Shown here: positions 1 through 12,291 of the stretch, piece after piece
Position numbering within the stretch: position 1 is the first letter of the stretch
Layout: each line of letters starts with the position of its first letter
NCBI GenBank assembly: GCA_015680685.1
Contig: MNCI01006496.1
Span: 100,576-164,575 of the forward strand
Reading direction: 5' to 3'
From: Gnetum montanum
Lineage: Eukaryota > Streptophyta > Gnetopsida > Gnetales > Gnetaceae
Length of the DNA stretch: 64,000 nucleotides
Notes under the pieces: model-generated
Database searches by the model: none
Told to the model about the DNA's origin: nothing
Seen by the model: the letters and a program-made list of their open reading frames with translations, nothing else
Made by a program: the position numbers and the translations under genes

Positions 1-560
1 CAAGCAATCGTCACAATTTCTTCTTTACAAAGCTCTTCTCAAGATCCCAAGTGTGTCTCCAAGTGAGAGCCCAAGTGCTAACTAGTAGCCTTCCAATGTG
101 TGATGTATGAGACCTCCCAAAAGTCCCAATGTGATCCCCCAAGTGATGATCCTCAAGTGATGATTCCTTTCCAAAAAATTGAGATCCCCCCTTTTTTCCT
201 CCTTGACCCCTGAAGCCTTTTTATAGGGTTCAAAGGTAGGTAGGGAAGTTACATATTCAAAATATCCGACAAATATCTCAAAAATATCTCTCCTAACTTT
301 TCTCTCAAGTAACTTGACTAACCAATTAGAAAATTACTTGCCCAACAAGCTAGGAGAAAGTTATGTAGTTAGGGAGTTAGGAAGCCATGCATAAAATTAG
401 GAGAATTTTATGCTAACATTAATGTAATGTAACATTAAATGGGATAATTAATATTGCAAATTTATAATGGGTAGTAATTTATATGTTTTAAAATAATAGT
501 TGTTATGACTTGGGATAATTGAAGGCAAGTCTCTAAATCAAGGCTTCATACAATGAGTAC
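1..560. other. AT-rich intergenic or LTR-like DNA, no gene
   Basis: No reading frame of interest. A TATA-like string read on the minus strand (positions about 217-233, CCCTATAAAAAGG) resembles the promoter part of the minus-strand LTRs further along, so this could be the inner part of an LTR cut by the window edge. No TG/CA boundary or primer site was found to support that. Confidence 0.3.
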
Positions 561-571
561 TTCATGGTATG

Positions 572-598
572 GATATATATATATCTACATATATATAT
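572..598. repeat. AT microsatellite
   Basis: Two runs of alternating A and T separated by a CTAC interruption. Simple-sequence repeat in AT-rich DNA. Confidence 0.8.
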
Positions 599-640
599 TG
601 TTGGTTAATTTATATTCCATTTTAACCATATGCTTTGAGC

Positions 641-1560
641 GGCAGAAGTTATCAAAAGCGACAAAGTTATGTCCTTAAATGATTTTTCTTGTCTTCCGCG
701 TGGAGGCTCCATCACAGTTCCAGGACAACGGTCTTTATCCTATTTCTGCACAGAACCTGTAAGAACCGACACATGTTTGAACCAAGATTCAAAATGCAGC
801 ATCATCTAAAATCGCAGATTCAAACTACCTCCGCACAATAAGGTCCTGCAAAATCGTAACCGACGATCACCACGGGGGAAGGCTCTGCAACTGCAATCTG
901 ACTCTGCCGTCGCGTGCTGGAGAAGAAAGGGGGTTTTTTTTGAAGAAAAACACGCCCCAAACAGAGGGTTTCAATTGCCAGAAATTTTTCTGTTTTGCCC
1001 CCAAAATTAGTTTAGGGCTCCCTGCGTTTTTTGTGTTCTCTTTTTTGCCTGTCTCCGCCATGGCTATTGCTGAATGTGTTATGAATTGGTTGCTGAAACT
1101 GCTACGGCATTCTGTGAATAAAATCGGGACCTGAACAAAACAGGGCATCTTTCTCCATGTACTGTATACAGAAGATTTCGATTTTTGTTGTTGAATCCCT
1201 ATGTTCTACCCTCGCCTTCTATTGGCCTCAGTTCTGTCCGATTTTTTTTACGCATTTGCGGCTTGAAACTCCTGTGAAAACAGCTCATCGGTGCAAGAAG
1301 GGCCTCCCACGCACTTCCCAAACTTATATTTGGTGTCTGACGAGTCGGCAATGTAGCTCCGGCAGGTATGTGGGTGCAGTCCAGAACCAACAAGCAGAAG
1401 GAAGAATCTCAATACGGCGGCATTCAGTTCTGTTTTTTGTTTTTGTTTTTCTCTGGTTTCGTTTTTCTAGCAGCGTATGGGTCTCGGATCATATGTGAAT
1501 TTGGATTTTTTTTAAATACAGAAACCTTTACACCCTTTGAAAATTACAAATTCAAAACCA
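641..1560. other. CpG- and CAG/CTG-rich island, no recognised gene
   Basis: This block differs from its surroundings in composition: CpG dinucleotides, CAG and CTG are common. In 1,021-1,200 I count about nine CAG/CTG against about three TAG/CTA. Several short open frames exist on both strands (for example 1,157-1,498 plus and 1,199-1,393 minus) but none has a recognisable domain. It could be a promoter or 5' leader of a gene transcribed out of the window, a recently inserted non-coding element, or a captured fragment. The composition shift is seen; its meaning is inferred. Confidence 0.4.
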
Positions 1561-3691
1561 GTTGAACTCTTTAGCCAATTTTGGATAATTCACTATCCAC
1601 AGTGTTGTTTATTTTGTCCGTATATTGCTTTCTTGTGGTAAATAATCCTTCTCTTCTTTTTATTCCAACCTTCACTTTAGAAAATAACTTGACACTTTAA
1701 TTTACTTCTCAATAAGGCTTTAATCATCAATATTATTTACCAGGCTTTCTTCTCCAAGCATACCCATTACTCACAATACTAGACTGCAAATTTTCAACCA
1801 GGGATTTTGCTCATATTCTTAACAAAACATTCCAAATGAACAAAATATTCCAACTGCTCCATGTAATGGCCAAATGTGCCAACAGAGGGGAGCTCTAGTA
1901 GAGATTCTTGTAATAAACATCATCCATTCTTCAGCGTGAAGCACCATATCTTCTTTTTAGCTAGTGTAGATATCTCAAACCTTTAGATATCCTAGCTCTC
2001 TCAATAGCATTGGAGAAAAGATGAAGTAGCATGAAGGTAGCAGTAGAAATTGAGGGATTTGAGAGGTAGATGTGGCTTCAAAGAACATCTCCAAACTTCC
2101 TAGGCTAGTCTCCATCCAAGAATCTTCTATGGCCAATCCAAGGTAGAATATTCCTCACTATTTTCTTATTTTTTTCAGCTATTTTTAATAGTTTTCCTAC
2201 CTAGGATGGGGCTATTTTTTTCAAATATATGCTAAATAAGTAACCATAACAAAATTATAATGAAATATTACCCTATATTTCATTGGTTCCTACATAGATC
2301 TAAGTTCATTTTGTTATTTATGCTTTAATTGATTTGATTTTAAAATTAGGTTTGTTATTTCATGTGCTTTTTTTCATAAATTTATGGGTGAAGATGTCTT
2401 TGTCAGATCTAGGGTACAATACTTGTTATAATTCAATTTTGACAAAATCCCATTCCCTATTTTGATGGTTTTTCATGTGGGTTTAAGGTTTTTTATATGA
2501 TTTGGCTTTACTCCATGGCTAAATTAAATTAGGTATTGCAAAATTTATGTTTTTTAATGACTTTTTGATTAAAAAAGAAAGAAAAGTCATGAATTTTTTA
2601 TTATGAAAATGGATAGGGATTGCCAAAAAATAAGGTTATGAGCTTTTACTATTATGTTTAATGTTTTCATTGATTGTGATTTTACTTAATTTGGAGTTGT
2701 AATGATAAAGTTATGGTTATTTTAGTTAGGTTGCATAGTTAAAGCTTGATTTTCATGAAAGTTCAGGATATTTTTTTTGAAAAAACAACAAAGGTTTTGA
2801 ATTTTTGCAAAGTGTAGGTGTGTATGACTTGATTCAAGCTTTCAAATGATGGTGGAATTACTTTTTTTGAAGAAATTTTTTGCCAATCCTACGTGAAAGG
2901 AGGTTTATGGTGATGGCTATAGTGGTGTAATTTTGGCTATGTCTCATGTAATAATGGTTATAAATTTTTGGTTATACTGGTTATGGTTGAAAAGATTATG
3001 ATTTTAGGATTCCTTCTATGGTGGAATCACTAAAATTGGAGCTAGGATGAATTTTTAATAAATTTTTAACTAAGGTTGTATCCGTTAGGCTTAATTCCTA
3101 ATTGTATTAGCTTTACCCATTGACAATGGGTAGCATTGACATGCTTAAGAATATTTCTTGTCAATTGCCCATGCAACTAGGGATGCCTATAGATGTTAAC
3201 TATGCTCTAAAAATAATTTCATAAAAGATAATATTTTTTTACTATTTTTAGTAATGTTTTTGCTATGGCCATTTCTAGTTTTTTTGATGTTCTTCTATGT
3301 TGATGCATGGTTTGAACTAAGGCATAATTATGTTGTGATGTTTTGGCTATATAGTTTAATGGCTATGGCATTTAGAAGACAACTATTGCTAAATTTTAAC
3401 AAACATTTTAGAGTTTTTTACATGGGTTAATTTCACCCCCAACTAAGATGTTTTCCAAAATTCGTAATGAAATTTTAAGTGTTGAGACATGGTTTGATTG
3501 ATGTTCTTGTTTCTCCATGAAAGGCCCTACTAAAGCCAATACTCATCATGGTTGAGTTGCTTGGCATCTTATGTTGAATAGGCCAACCTAAGGCTAATAC
3601 CCCTTTGGTTGACATGGTTCTAGAAAGGGGCTCACTATAATCTTGACCAAGGGCAAGGATATTTGTTACTTACATCTTGTAAAACTTTAGT
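1561..3691. other. AT-rich DNA without recognisable gene
   Basis: No open frame longer than noise and no LTR, primer site or structured repeat was found. The 3' half resembles the AT-rich introns and spacers of the relic that follows and may be its decayed upstream part. Confidence 0.4.
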
Positions 3692-6204
3692 ATGATAATG
3701 TGGTCACACTTGTTTGCAAATGTGGCTGGGGTCATAGTGGAGACCTTGCTTCTTAGGTCTATGAGGTTGATCACTGGATTCATAATTGATGATTTAGTAA
3801 CCCAAGTAGTGGGAGAGCCAGTAGAGACTATGGATACTGTTAGTACATGTTACCTTTCAGAGATCTGGAGGATGCTAGTGTATTCTCACTACAATCTTGA
3901 TAATACTTTGATGGTGGTGCAAAGAGTCCATACCTTATTTCAGAATCCTCTAGGTAGTGTGTATTCATTACAAGGGTAAGTATGGTTATTACAAGTTTTT
4001 TATGTTTTGGCTTTACTAGTTTGGTCATCTTTCCTAAGTCGTCGATTTTGTGAACCTTTTGTAGGTGATCAAGGCTTGATCAGAAATGATCAAACCTTTG
4101 TGGTAGCTCAAACTACCCTAAATGTATTTACCAAAGGCCCTAAGATTCCAACTATTGTGTATGAATAGTTCAGAGGGGATTTTGATAGATACACCACTAA
4201 CTTCAACCCTATCTACAAGAAGTGTGTAGCTACCAAAACAACACACAACTAGTGGAAGGCCCATAAGAGTGTTAGGGATAAAGGCATTATCACTGAAACC
4301 CCCACACAAGCTTTGCTATGTAACAAGTAGAAAGGTGAGAATAAGAATGGTTTTATACTTATGGTTTTATGGCTATTTGGGTCGTAAGTATCCTATGATC
4401 TTTATTAATGGTGGAAATGCACTTGTACTAATGCTAGGTAGTTATTGTTGGCTTACAGGACCTTCCACTCCCTTTGAGATCATTGTACCCCTTTTTGGAT
4501 GCTCTATGGATACTCTTATCATAAAGTTTGGTGATGTGGGATCAACGTAGGAGTGGTTTAGGGGGTAATATTTTGAGGACATTTAGGCAAACATTGTGCT
4601 TGCTAGTTTGCTTGATGTCTTCATGGTACCTAGCCCCTCAATCCCTTTTGCAGAGATGATAAATGTCAACAAATTCTTCAATGTAGGAGCAAATATGTTC
4701 CACACCATAGTACAAGGCATACTGACTTCCATTGTCATTAGTGAGACAACCTTCTATGACTTGTTTATTGTTTTTATTGATAAGATAACAGTTGCCACCA
4801 AACCAGTGAAGGTGGTAGACCATCGTAAGGAAGTTGAGAAGGGGCTTGGTGTCAGTGAGGATCCTTTTGGACATTCCTTGGATGGCTTCTCAAATCCTGA
4901 AGAAAAGGAATGTTATCCTTTGTTCTCATCCTGTGCATTTCCTAAACTATTCTCACAAAAGAAGGTAATTAGTATTACATAGGGATGAATTTTCAAAAAG
5001 TTCTTGATTGAGGACACATGCTTCAACTGGATTACTTCCTGGGCTAAGTGCCTTAAGGAGGAAATCCTAAAGCCACCTCCATAATAATTCACATGCATTA
5101 TGCATCATTTGCAAGTTATCTGAAGAGATTTGTGGAGTTCTTAGTGGTGAGTAGGAAAGGATGATGGGTAAGCTAGGATCTAAACCAACTCTCTAGGCCT
5201 TGGATAAAGCATCTTTATGTAACTATGTAGGCCTAGGATCCATTGGAGGACATGGGAGATTCACTATCTATTACCACTAAAGGATTTGGTGGTATGTGGC
5301 ATGAATGCCTTAACAGCATTGGGGGTAAACCCTTGATAGTTTTGACAAATGTTATGGGGGCTTGATGGTTACATTTTGAGACTAATGGAATAGCTAGGGC
5401 CATGTTGAAAAGGTCAACAAAGGAAGCACTACTAGCATCATTGCCACCTACCAAGTAATAGATCCTCTTCAAGCTTAATTGGTCACATTAGGTAGTGGTA
5501 GGTAAGTTTAGCTATATTTTAATGTTTTTTCTATGATATTTTCTATATCTCATGGCTACATGTGCTAACGTTTCTAACAAGTTATGACTATAGAGCAATA
5601 GAAGGAGATGAGAGCTCAAGTTGTCGCTATAGAAGAAGAGTAGAGGTGTGCAAAGGAGGAGCATAGACATGCTACTAAGGGGCAAAGATGTGCGACCACT
5701 ATAATAGTGGAAGAAAAAAGATGTGTGGAGGAGGCACTCTTACAACAACATGAGGTTGAGGGGTTAGCTAATGTTAATATGAATGATCTAGATGTCTTAT
5801 TCTGTGAGCCATTACCCGGGAAGATCCCATTCATCATCTCAAATGAGGATGAGGATCCAGGGATGCCTATGCCTTATCTCCACTCATTAAAACATATGGT
5901 TTTATGCTTGGTTTTTTTTCTAACCTCTCACTTATTTTTATGCTTTTTATAGTTCCTAAGCCACCAGTGAAGGCTTCTACATCCATGTTTTGTATTAAGC
6001 TATGGGTAGAGGTCCTAGACAAGATAGAATTCATGCATAGGGTGGAAAAGTACATCATCAATCAGCTACAATAGGTTATGCCCAAGATTAGTAAGAGATA
6101 TGTTTTACTATGCCTTAGTTATTTGGTGATAAGTTTTGTTTCATGCTATAGCTATCTTAGGTTGTATGTTGGGGTTATAGTTATACTTGTTTTTAGTGTC
6201 ATCA
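3692..6204 (+). pseudogene. N-terminal part of a decayed, apparently intron-containing gene of unknown family
   Basis: Consecutive plus-strand coding-like blocks (3,692-3,975; 4,065-5,500; 5,594-5,880; 5,953-6,090) are separated by short AT-rich gaps with plant-like splice signals: GTAAGT at 3,976 with TTTTGTAG ending 4,064; GTAAGT at 5,502 with CTATAG ending 5,593; a TTTTTATAG acceptor ending 5,952; GTAAGA at 6,091 with CATCAG ending 6,205. The phase across the first junction is not clean, so later indels or misplaced junctions are likely. The block at 4,269-4,982 is the best preserved (two open stretches of 93 and 128 codons). Several in-frame stops replace probable Gln codons. I do not recognise the family; a plant transposon-associated gene is more likely than a host gene because the design (globular part, then coiled coil) recurs at 49.4 and 55.8 kb. 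Function unknown. Confidence 0.4.
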
Positions 6205-7220
6205 GTTGCATGGGACCTGTCCTAAGACATGGGGTTTGAATCCTTACCTAATCTTCTTCTTGACACCCCAAATGTACCCCTAAAGCTAGATGAAACTACC
6301 ATTGATATTGTAGTTTCATGTGCAAAAGCTTCATGGGAGTTTTAGGGGTCCAACGAATCCCTATGGGAGCAAGTTATGGTTTTGAGGGAGGAAAATAAAA
6401 GGCAAGTTGAGAGGATTTAGGATCTTGAGGATCATAAGGCCTTCATGGAGGCCCAAGTTAACAACTTGAAGAACTTACGGACCAAAGAGATCATGTGGGC
6501 TTGCTACTAGCACAACATCCATGACAAGGTGGCCCTTTCTAGGGAGCTAGCTAGGGAGTAAATCTAGATGGATTTGATCTCCTAAAAGGTCCAAGACTAG
6601 AAAGATTATAGTGCCTAGGTTCTAGTGTGGGGTTGGATACAAAAAGATCACAAGAGGTAGTATAAGGCTAATTAGGAGGCATACTTGAAGTGGCTAAAGA
6701 AGGACATGATTGAATGGTATAAGATGGAGCTATTCATTTAGGGTAGTTAAGCTAAGAGTACTTACAAACTCTTTGAGAGCACTCTCATAATAATTGAATC
6801 TCCTTCTTCTTAGATCACTATGACTACAAAGGAGGTTTCTATAGCTACAATCTTATGAGAGTTTCCATCATGGATGGGTGTGTACTAGACAAACATCCTC
6901 ACTGGTATCAATTTTGAGGATGTTGACTTAGTCAACATGATAGAAGACTAGATTCTCCATCATTTGGAGACTAGCATTTAACATCTTCCTTAAGAGTTCA
7001 TGGAGCTAGATTTTCCATAGCTTTGATAGCTTTTGTATTTTGAAATTTAATTTTGGATTTATTTAAGTTATAGTTTTAGCTATCAATTATTGATTTGATT
7101 GTATGCTTTTTTATCATAGGCATTAGGCAACATTGATGGCTCCTACAGTGATGGTAATGATGATGATCAATCACCTACTCTCCTAGATGGCCCCTTAGCA
7201 CCACCAAACATTTGATATGA
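6205..7220 (+). pseudogene. Coiled-coil C-terminal part of the 3.7-kb relic
   Basis: One plus-strand frame can be followed from about 6,230 to 7,000. It is rich in Glu, Lys, Leu, Gln and Asp in a heptad-like pattern, as in long coiled coils. It carries many stops, nearly all TAG or TAA where Gln would fit a coiled coil (for example at about 6,418, 6,508, 6,559 and 6,598). An AT-rich gap ending in TTATCATAG (AG at 7,118-7,119) looks like a further intron, followed by a short Asp-rich last block to about 7,215. The region is almost certainly non-functional. The coiled-coil reading is inferred from composition, not from a predictor. Confidence 0.45.
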
Positions 7221-7524
7221 CAATACTTGCTATCACTTTTATTTTAGTTTTCATGTTACATGTTATATGGCTGATGTTGGCCAATGTTTCAGTTGTAGAT
7301 AGTTTGACACCTATGATTTAATTTTTTAATATTTATGCCACATGGTGTGGCCATAACTATATATATATTTTAAAATGTTTCCAAATTTATGTTTCAATTT
7401 TGGTTTTGGCTATATAAGTTGATGATTTTACTGTTATATGGTCATGAATGTTGTAAATAACTATGTTGAGAATGACTATGTTAATTAAGACTAAAAAAGG
7501 CTATAGGATGAGGGTTGCTTATTA
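7221..7524. other. AT-rich spacer, no gene
   Basis: Follows the last coding-like block of the coiled-coil relic. Nothing recognisable; it may be the 3' untranslated part of that relic. Confidence 0.3.
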
Positions 7525-7805
7525 GTTTTAGGCCATGGTGGGTTGTATGTTTATCATCATTTTAAGGCCACGGTAGACCAAGGTTCTAGTTTAATGTGTT
7601 AGTAGAATATGGTGCTGGTTTAGAGTCTTAGTGGACTCTGATGCTAGTTTAGAGTCTTAGTGGACTGCGATGCCAATTTAAGGCCTCAGTAGGCCATGGG
7701 TTTTGCTAGTTTAAGGCTATGAAAAGTCCTCTATGGTGTTTTTTACACTATTTTAAGGCCATGGAGAGCCATATAATGTTACTAGTTTTAGGTGATGTTG
7801 GGTCC
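7525..7805. repeat. Degenerate minisatellite, about 29-bp unit
   Basis: About nine imperfect copies of a unit beginning TTTAAGGCC or TTTAGAGTC and ending near GGTGCTAG. Three neighbouring units starting near 7,590, 7,619 and 7,648 are spaced exactly 29 bp; outer units are longer (33-41 bp). The 7,619 and 7,648 units are nearly identical over their first 20 bases, so part of the array expanded recently. Confidence 0.7.
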
Positions 7806-8280
7806 AAGTTGAAAGGAAACTTGTATTTATTATATATATTATTTATTCTTTTTTGATTTTTTATTTTAAAGTTTTTTGTGGGTTTTCTAGCTTATATCAT
7901 GCTAAATAGAGAAAATTAAGAAAGAAAAAAGGCCATAATAAATAGAAATTCAAATAAAAGTAAGTCTTTAGGCTACATGCTAAAAAGGTTAAAACAAAGC
8001 AAACAAAAAGATTCAATGGGCAGCAAAAGAAATCTAGACTAACTGACTATCAATGCATGATTACAAGGGTTATAAGGGCATAATATGGAAGGATCAATGG
8101 TGCACCTCACTTGTGCAAACATTTCCTAATCTTTGAAATATTAGAAAATGTATAAGGTCTATTCTACACTAGTTTGTATTCCCCATCTTCTTCATTGATA
8201 ATGTTGAAGGGAAGCTCTTTCCATAATGTGTCTCATTGTTCATCATTGTCACTTTTTGCTTTTTTTGCTTTCTTAGGCTG
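7806..8280. other. AT-rich spacer, no gene
   Basis: Low-complexity A/T-rich DNA between the minisatellite and the end of a minus-strand gypsy protease relic. If that element once had RT and integrase they should lie here and below; none is visible. Confidence 0.4.
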
Positions 8281-8709
8281 CTAGATTTCATGGTTGGAAG
8301 TTTCTTCTTGAAACTCCTCTTCAAGCCCTTGCTCTATATCTACATTGTTAACAACTAGGGAAACCACATTATCACCATGAGTGTTGATTTTACGGCCCTC
8401 ATAAGGAGGGTGAATCTCTTTGTGGATAGGTGATGACATGACTTGTAATTGGGCTAACCAAGGTCTTCCTAGGATAAGGTTAAACCCTATCATCTCCTCC
8501 ACCACCATGTAGTTGGTGGTTGTGGGGAATTTCTTCCCTACCATGAAATCCAAGGAGATAGACCCCTTTACAGCTACCCTTGACTTGTTGAAGGAATTGA
8601 GAGCCAATGTTGTTGTATGTTGTATTTTCTTAGTCAAGTGGAGGTGCTTAACAATGGTGCATGAAATAACATTAGTTATGAGACCATCATCAACATGCAC
8701 TCGATGCAC
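8281..8709 (-). pseudogene. Ty3-gypsy aspartic protease relic
   Basis: A 142-codon open frame has the layout of a plant gypsy retropepsin. Near the start (residues 7-9) there is D-D-G followed by a hydrophobic stretch ending N-V-I-S, the position of the D-S/T-G-A catalytic motif. At about residues 75-84 there is the flap-side signature L-I-L-G-R-P-W-L. The residue after D-D-G is Leu where Ala or Ser is usual, so activity is doubtful. It follows the gag relic at 8.7-11.65 kb on the same strand. No RT, RNase H or integrase follows it, so the element is truncated or was gag-protease only. The strand opposite carries a longer spurious frame. Confidence 0.7.
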
Positions 8710-8715
8710 CTTGTA

Positions 8716-11655
8716 CTATCCTATGCATATGGTTATGAAAGGAGGAGCCTTGGTTACTTTGCTATTTTTGGGGTTGGTCTTGACTTCACTATCACTAAAC
8801 ACTAGTGATGTTAACTTCTTTTCCCTTAGTGAAGAAGGAACCATCATTGCATGGATGGATTCATTATTAGCAACGATGTGCTTGCTAATGGGGATAGAAG
8901 TCAACATTCTGACGAGTGCTTCATGGTGTGAAGCGAAAGTCATGATAAAGCTATATAGGCTCAAGGTTGTATTTTTCTACTTGATAGACTGCTTGACTTA
9001 TTCCATCATACTTAGGAATGTTTTGTTGTTAGCCATGGGCTTGTCACCCTAATTGTGCTTCATTTCCTTCATGCATCCTAAAATGTGCACTTTAGCCTTG
9101 GGTTGTTATGGATTTTCCTCTTTCTTATTCTCTTGGCTCTTACATTCCTCTCATGGTTTACTTGTAGAAGTAGCTTGGATTATAGAAGTCATGGCTACTG
9201 AGGATATGGGAGTGGGCTTTGGTGTGCCCACTTCCTTGCATGACTTGGCATGCTAATCATTGTTATTGTTGGGATTCTACTTAAACTTCTTCCTTTACTT
9301 GGTTAAGATCTTCTAATTATTATTGGTTGTTTGGGAGGAAGAGTTAATCATCCCAATGCCCCTACTAACAATTGAGATAACCAACCATCGAACTCTAAGG
9401 CCAATGCATTAACTACACCTAGGCCAAAGCTTGAGCACCTTGGCTTGACTAAGCAAATACAACATACAACAACATTGGCTCTCAAGTCCTTCAACAACCA
9501 CAGGAGAACGTTGTTCAATTGTCTAGGTTGGTTGCATTATGTTAGAACAATGTACCTTGATGAAACAAGGCTCCCTTTGGGGTGTTTGTGATGGTACTCT
9601 CATAACAAAAGGGGATCTTAAGCTAGTGGAAGCTGAAGAGGCATTTTGATCATGAGGGGGTATCCAAATCATGAATAGTTCCCTTGTTGGTTTTTGATTA
9701 TCATAGATGTTGAATGTTGATGTAATGTAGGAGCCATTACTAGTGTCCAATAGTTCCTTATACACTTGCATCAACTGATTCTATCATTGGACTAGGTTGG
9801 AGGCATCTAGGACCAATGCTCACCTATCTATAATCTTTAATAGGTCACCCTTTAGTATAAGGTAGAAGTGGTTGTCTTGACTGGGAAATTGATGATAATG
9901 GAAAAAGTAGTATAGCTTAAAGTACCTATGCAATTGAGGGTCATCCTTTATCACTTAACTAGGATCTTTGGCTATTTCACATGGGCACTCATGTTTTTTT
10001 TGAGCAGCTTTTACCATTTGTTTATATTGTATATGTTCACTCTTTAATAGTTGATCTAGTAGTTTGGATGGTTTCAAGGGTAAGCTAGTGTACTATCTAT
10101 GGTCCTTTAGCTCAAAATTTGGACTAGGTGTAGTCAATGTAGTGGCCTTAGAGGTCGATTGTTGGTTATCTCAGTTGTTAGTAGGGGCCTTAGGATGATT
10201 AGCTTTTGGCCCCTTGTTGGTTGTGTTGGTCTCTTTGGTCATGGTTGCTATTGCCAAGTTGTTCTACTTGCCTCTCTGCTTGTGCTTTTGGGTGTGTTGA
10301 TTCTTGTATACCACGTAGGTGGGGTCATGACTGACCTCCATGGCATTCTCTATGTTCTTCATTTGAGAGATGGCTTGGCTAAGTGACCACAGGTCAAGGT
10401 AATATAGCTTGGACTTAATAAAATCATTAACCATCCCCTTGTATATAGCCAAAAGGTGGGTTTCAGCTATAGGCTCTAGTATCTCATTTAGTAGAGCGTT
10501 TCATCATTGGATGAACTTTTGCATTGGTTTGAAGAGTCCCTACTTGACCTTAATAAACTATTTAAGCATGGTGTCAAGCTTCAAGTTATACTTGTAGTAG
10601 TTAATTAATTAGACTATTAGGTCCTCAATAGAGGATATAGATCCTTTAGGTAGGGTGTAGTACCAGTTAAGTTCTTTCCTAGTTAAGGACATAGGAAAAA
10701 TCCTTATAATAATATGTCTCCAAGCCTGTAATAATAAGCACTTTGAATGAAAAATGATAAGGTGAGCATTGGGATCACACTCATCATTATACTTAGTAAA
10801 CTAAGGAATAGGGACACTAGGAGGAAGGGTCAAGGGTGGGACCACTAGACTTATCCATGATCTTGATGCTTTGAGAAGTAGAGGCTTTAAACCTTTTCAA
10901 CTCCTCTGTTAGGTCCTAGATCATTTGGAAAGCCTTATCCAAGCCTTGTGGTGCCCCCATAGGTTGTGGGGTTTGAATGAAGGATCATGGTATTTGCTGA
11001 AAGGGTTATGGCCTCACTATTGGTTGTGGAATAGAGGGAAGAGGTTGTGTTACAATGGTAATTAGTAGGCTAAATAGAGAAAAGGAGGTTTGTGTTTGTA
11101 CTTGATGCACAAACAAAATGAAAGGAGTACATGACCCTTGGGCTATTTGGGGTCCCATGGTGGATCCCATCTAAGAGATCAATAGGTTGCTGGTGGTAAC
11201 CACCATGGATGATGATTGTACTAACCTAGGCTAGGTGGCGAATGACACAGTGAAGTGAAATGTGGTTGATTGCAGCACCAATTGTGTTTGGTCTGTAGTG
11301 ATGATTGGTGTAGGATCACACATGATTAGGTAGGAGAAAGTAGAGGATGGTGGAATTTGGCTCATGAAGGAAATAAAGGGGGTAGAGGAAGGCTCTGTAG
11401 CCATGGGGGTCATTTGTTGGAACAACTCACCTAGGAGGTTTTCAAGTTATGATTCTATCCTAAACTCATCCTCCTCTTCCTCTTGTTCCTTTGAGCTATG
11501 TTTTTTATCCTCTTCATCCATCTAAATTGGATATGATAGGATTCAAGCATAGGAATTGTTGAGGAAAATTTGGTCATATGAGGAAGTAATGTATTCCTTC
11601 TTGTCTTGATGTATGAGCTCAAACTCTCTTTTGGCTTAGACTTCCACATGTGGAA
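8716..11655 (-). pseudogene. Ty3-gypsy gag relic
   Basis: Reading the minus strand from about 11.65 kb down, broken frames give a gag-like protein. The clearest part is the retrotransposon gag domain at about 10,440-10,800: a D-P-x-x-H-L start, an I-F-P-M-S-L-T helix, then W-Y-Y-x-L-P-x-G-S-I and S-I-E-D-L, which matches the usual order of this domain in plant gypsy elements. Stops and frameshifts interrupt it throughout. The 8,716-8,964 stretch links gag to the protease. No zinc knuckle could be found. The start codon is not certain; the frame at 11,455-11,649 is close to the N-terminus. The element's 5' LTR should lie just right of 11.65 kb. Confidence 0.65.
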
Positions 11656-12291
11656 TCAGCATGCCAACCTACATTTTGGCATAAATGTAATTTTATTGAT
11701 CTTTATTTGTGACTAAAAATTTAGAAATTCACTACCTAAGCCTCAAAGACTACCTACAATCAATGATAGGAGGGTCCTTGAGGTTGTATATCCTCATGGC
11801 TTGTTGGTTGGACCTGTTATTAGTGAATGTGAAAGGAAACTTGGTTGACTGTTGGAATGACATGATTATGATGTTGAAAAGGCTAGATATAGGCTATAGA
11901 TGGATGGCTGAAAATAGGTATTTTGGAAAGTATAAATGGAAAAAGGGTAGAAAATGGTGAAAAATAGCCAAAACAAGACACTTACTATAAATAGTAAGGG
12001 GGTTGCCAAAGAGGATATACCCCTTTATCCAATATGAAAAATGGTAGCAAACCTTACCCATGCTAGGCTTACTAGCTACACCTATGCTAGGTGTAGTAGG
12101 GGGAAAGAAAGGGGGGTGACATAGGAAGATCTCACATCTTCCTAGACAACATTACTGAAGGGACTGTGTTGAAAACCAAAGTGGAAAGTTGGTATTTTCC
12201 ATAAAAAAAATGATTTTGGTAGTTTGATAATTTCTATAGCAAGGAAGGGGAAATATGAGGGTTTGATTGTTGAAATCATCAATGTAGGCCA
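11656..12291 (-). repeat. Probable gypsy LTR, part 1 (interrupted by a copia element)
   Basis: This stretch lies where the 5' LTR of the minus-strand gag-protease relic should be, and its sequence context appears to continue beyond the copia insertion at 18.36 kb. A palindromic TATA-like string (TTACTATAAATAGTAA, near 11,973) recurs near 19,560. No primer-binding site could be identified next to gag. The LTR reading is inference from position. Confidence 0.35.

Noticed and set aside
8513-9052. 179-codon plus-strand open frame, the longest in its area
   Set aside because: It lies antisense to the gypsy protease and gag relic, which has family motifs on the minus strand; the plus frame has none.
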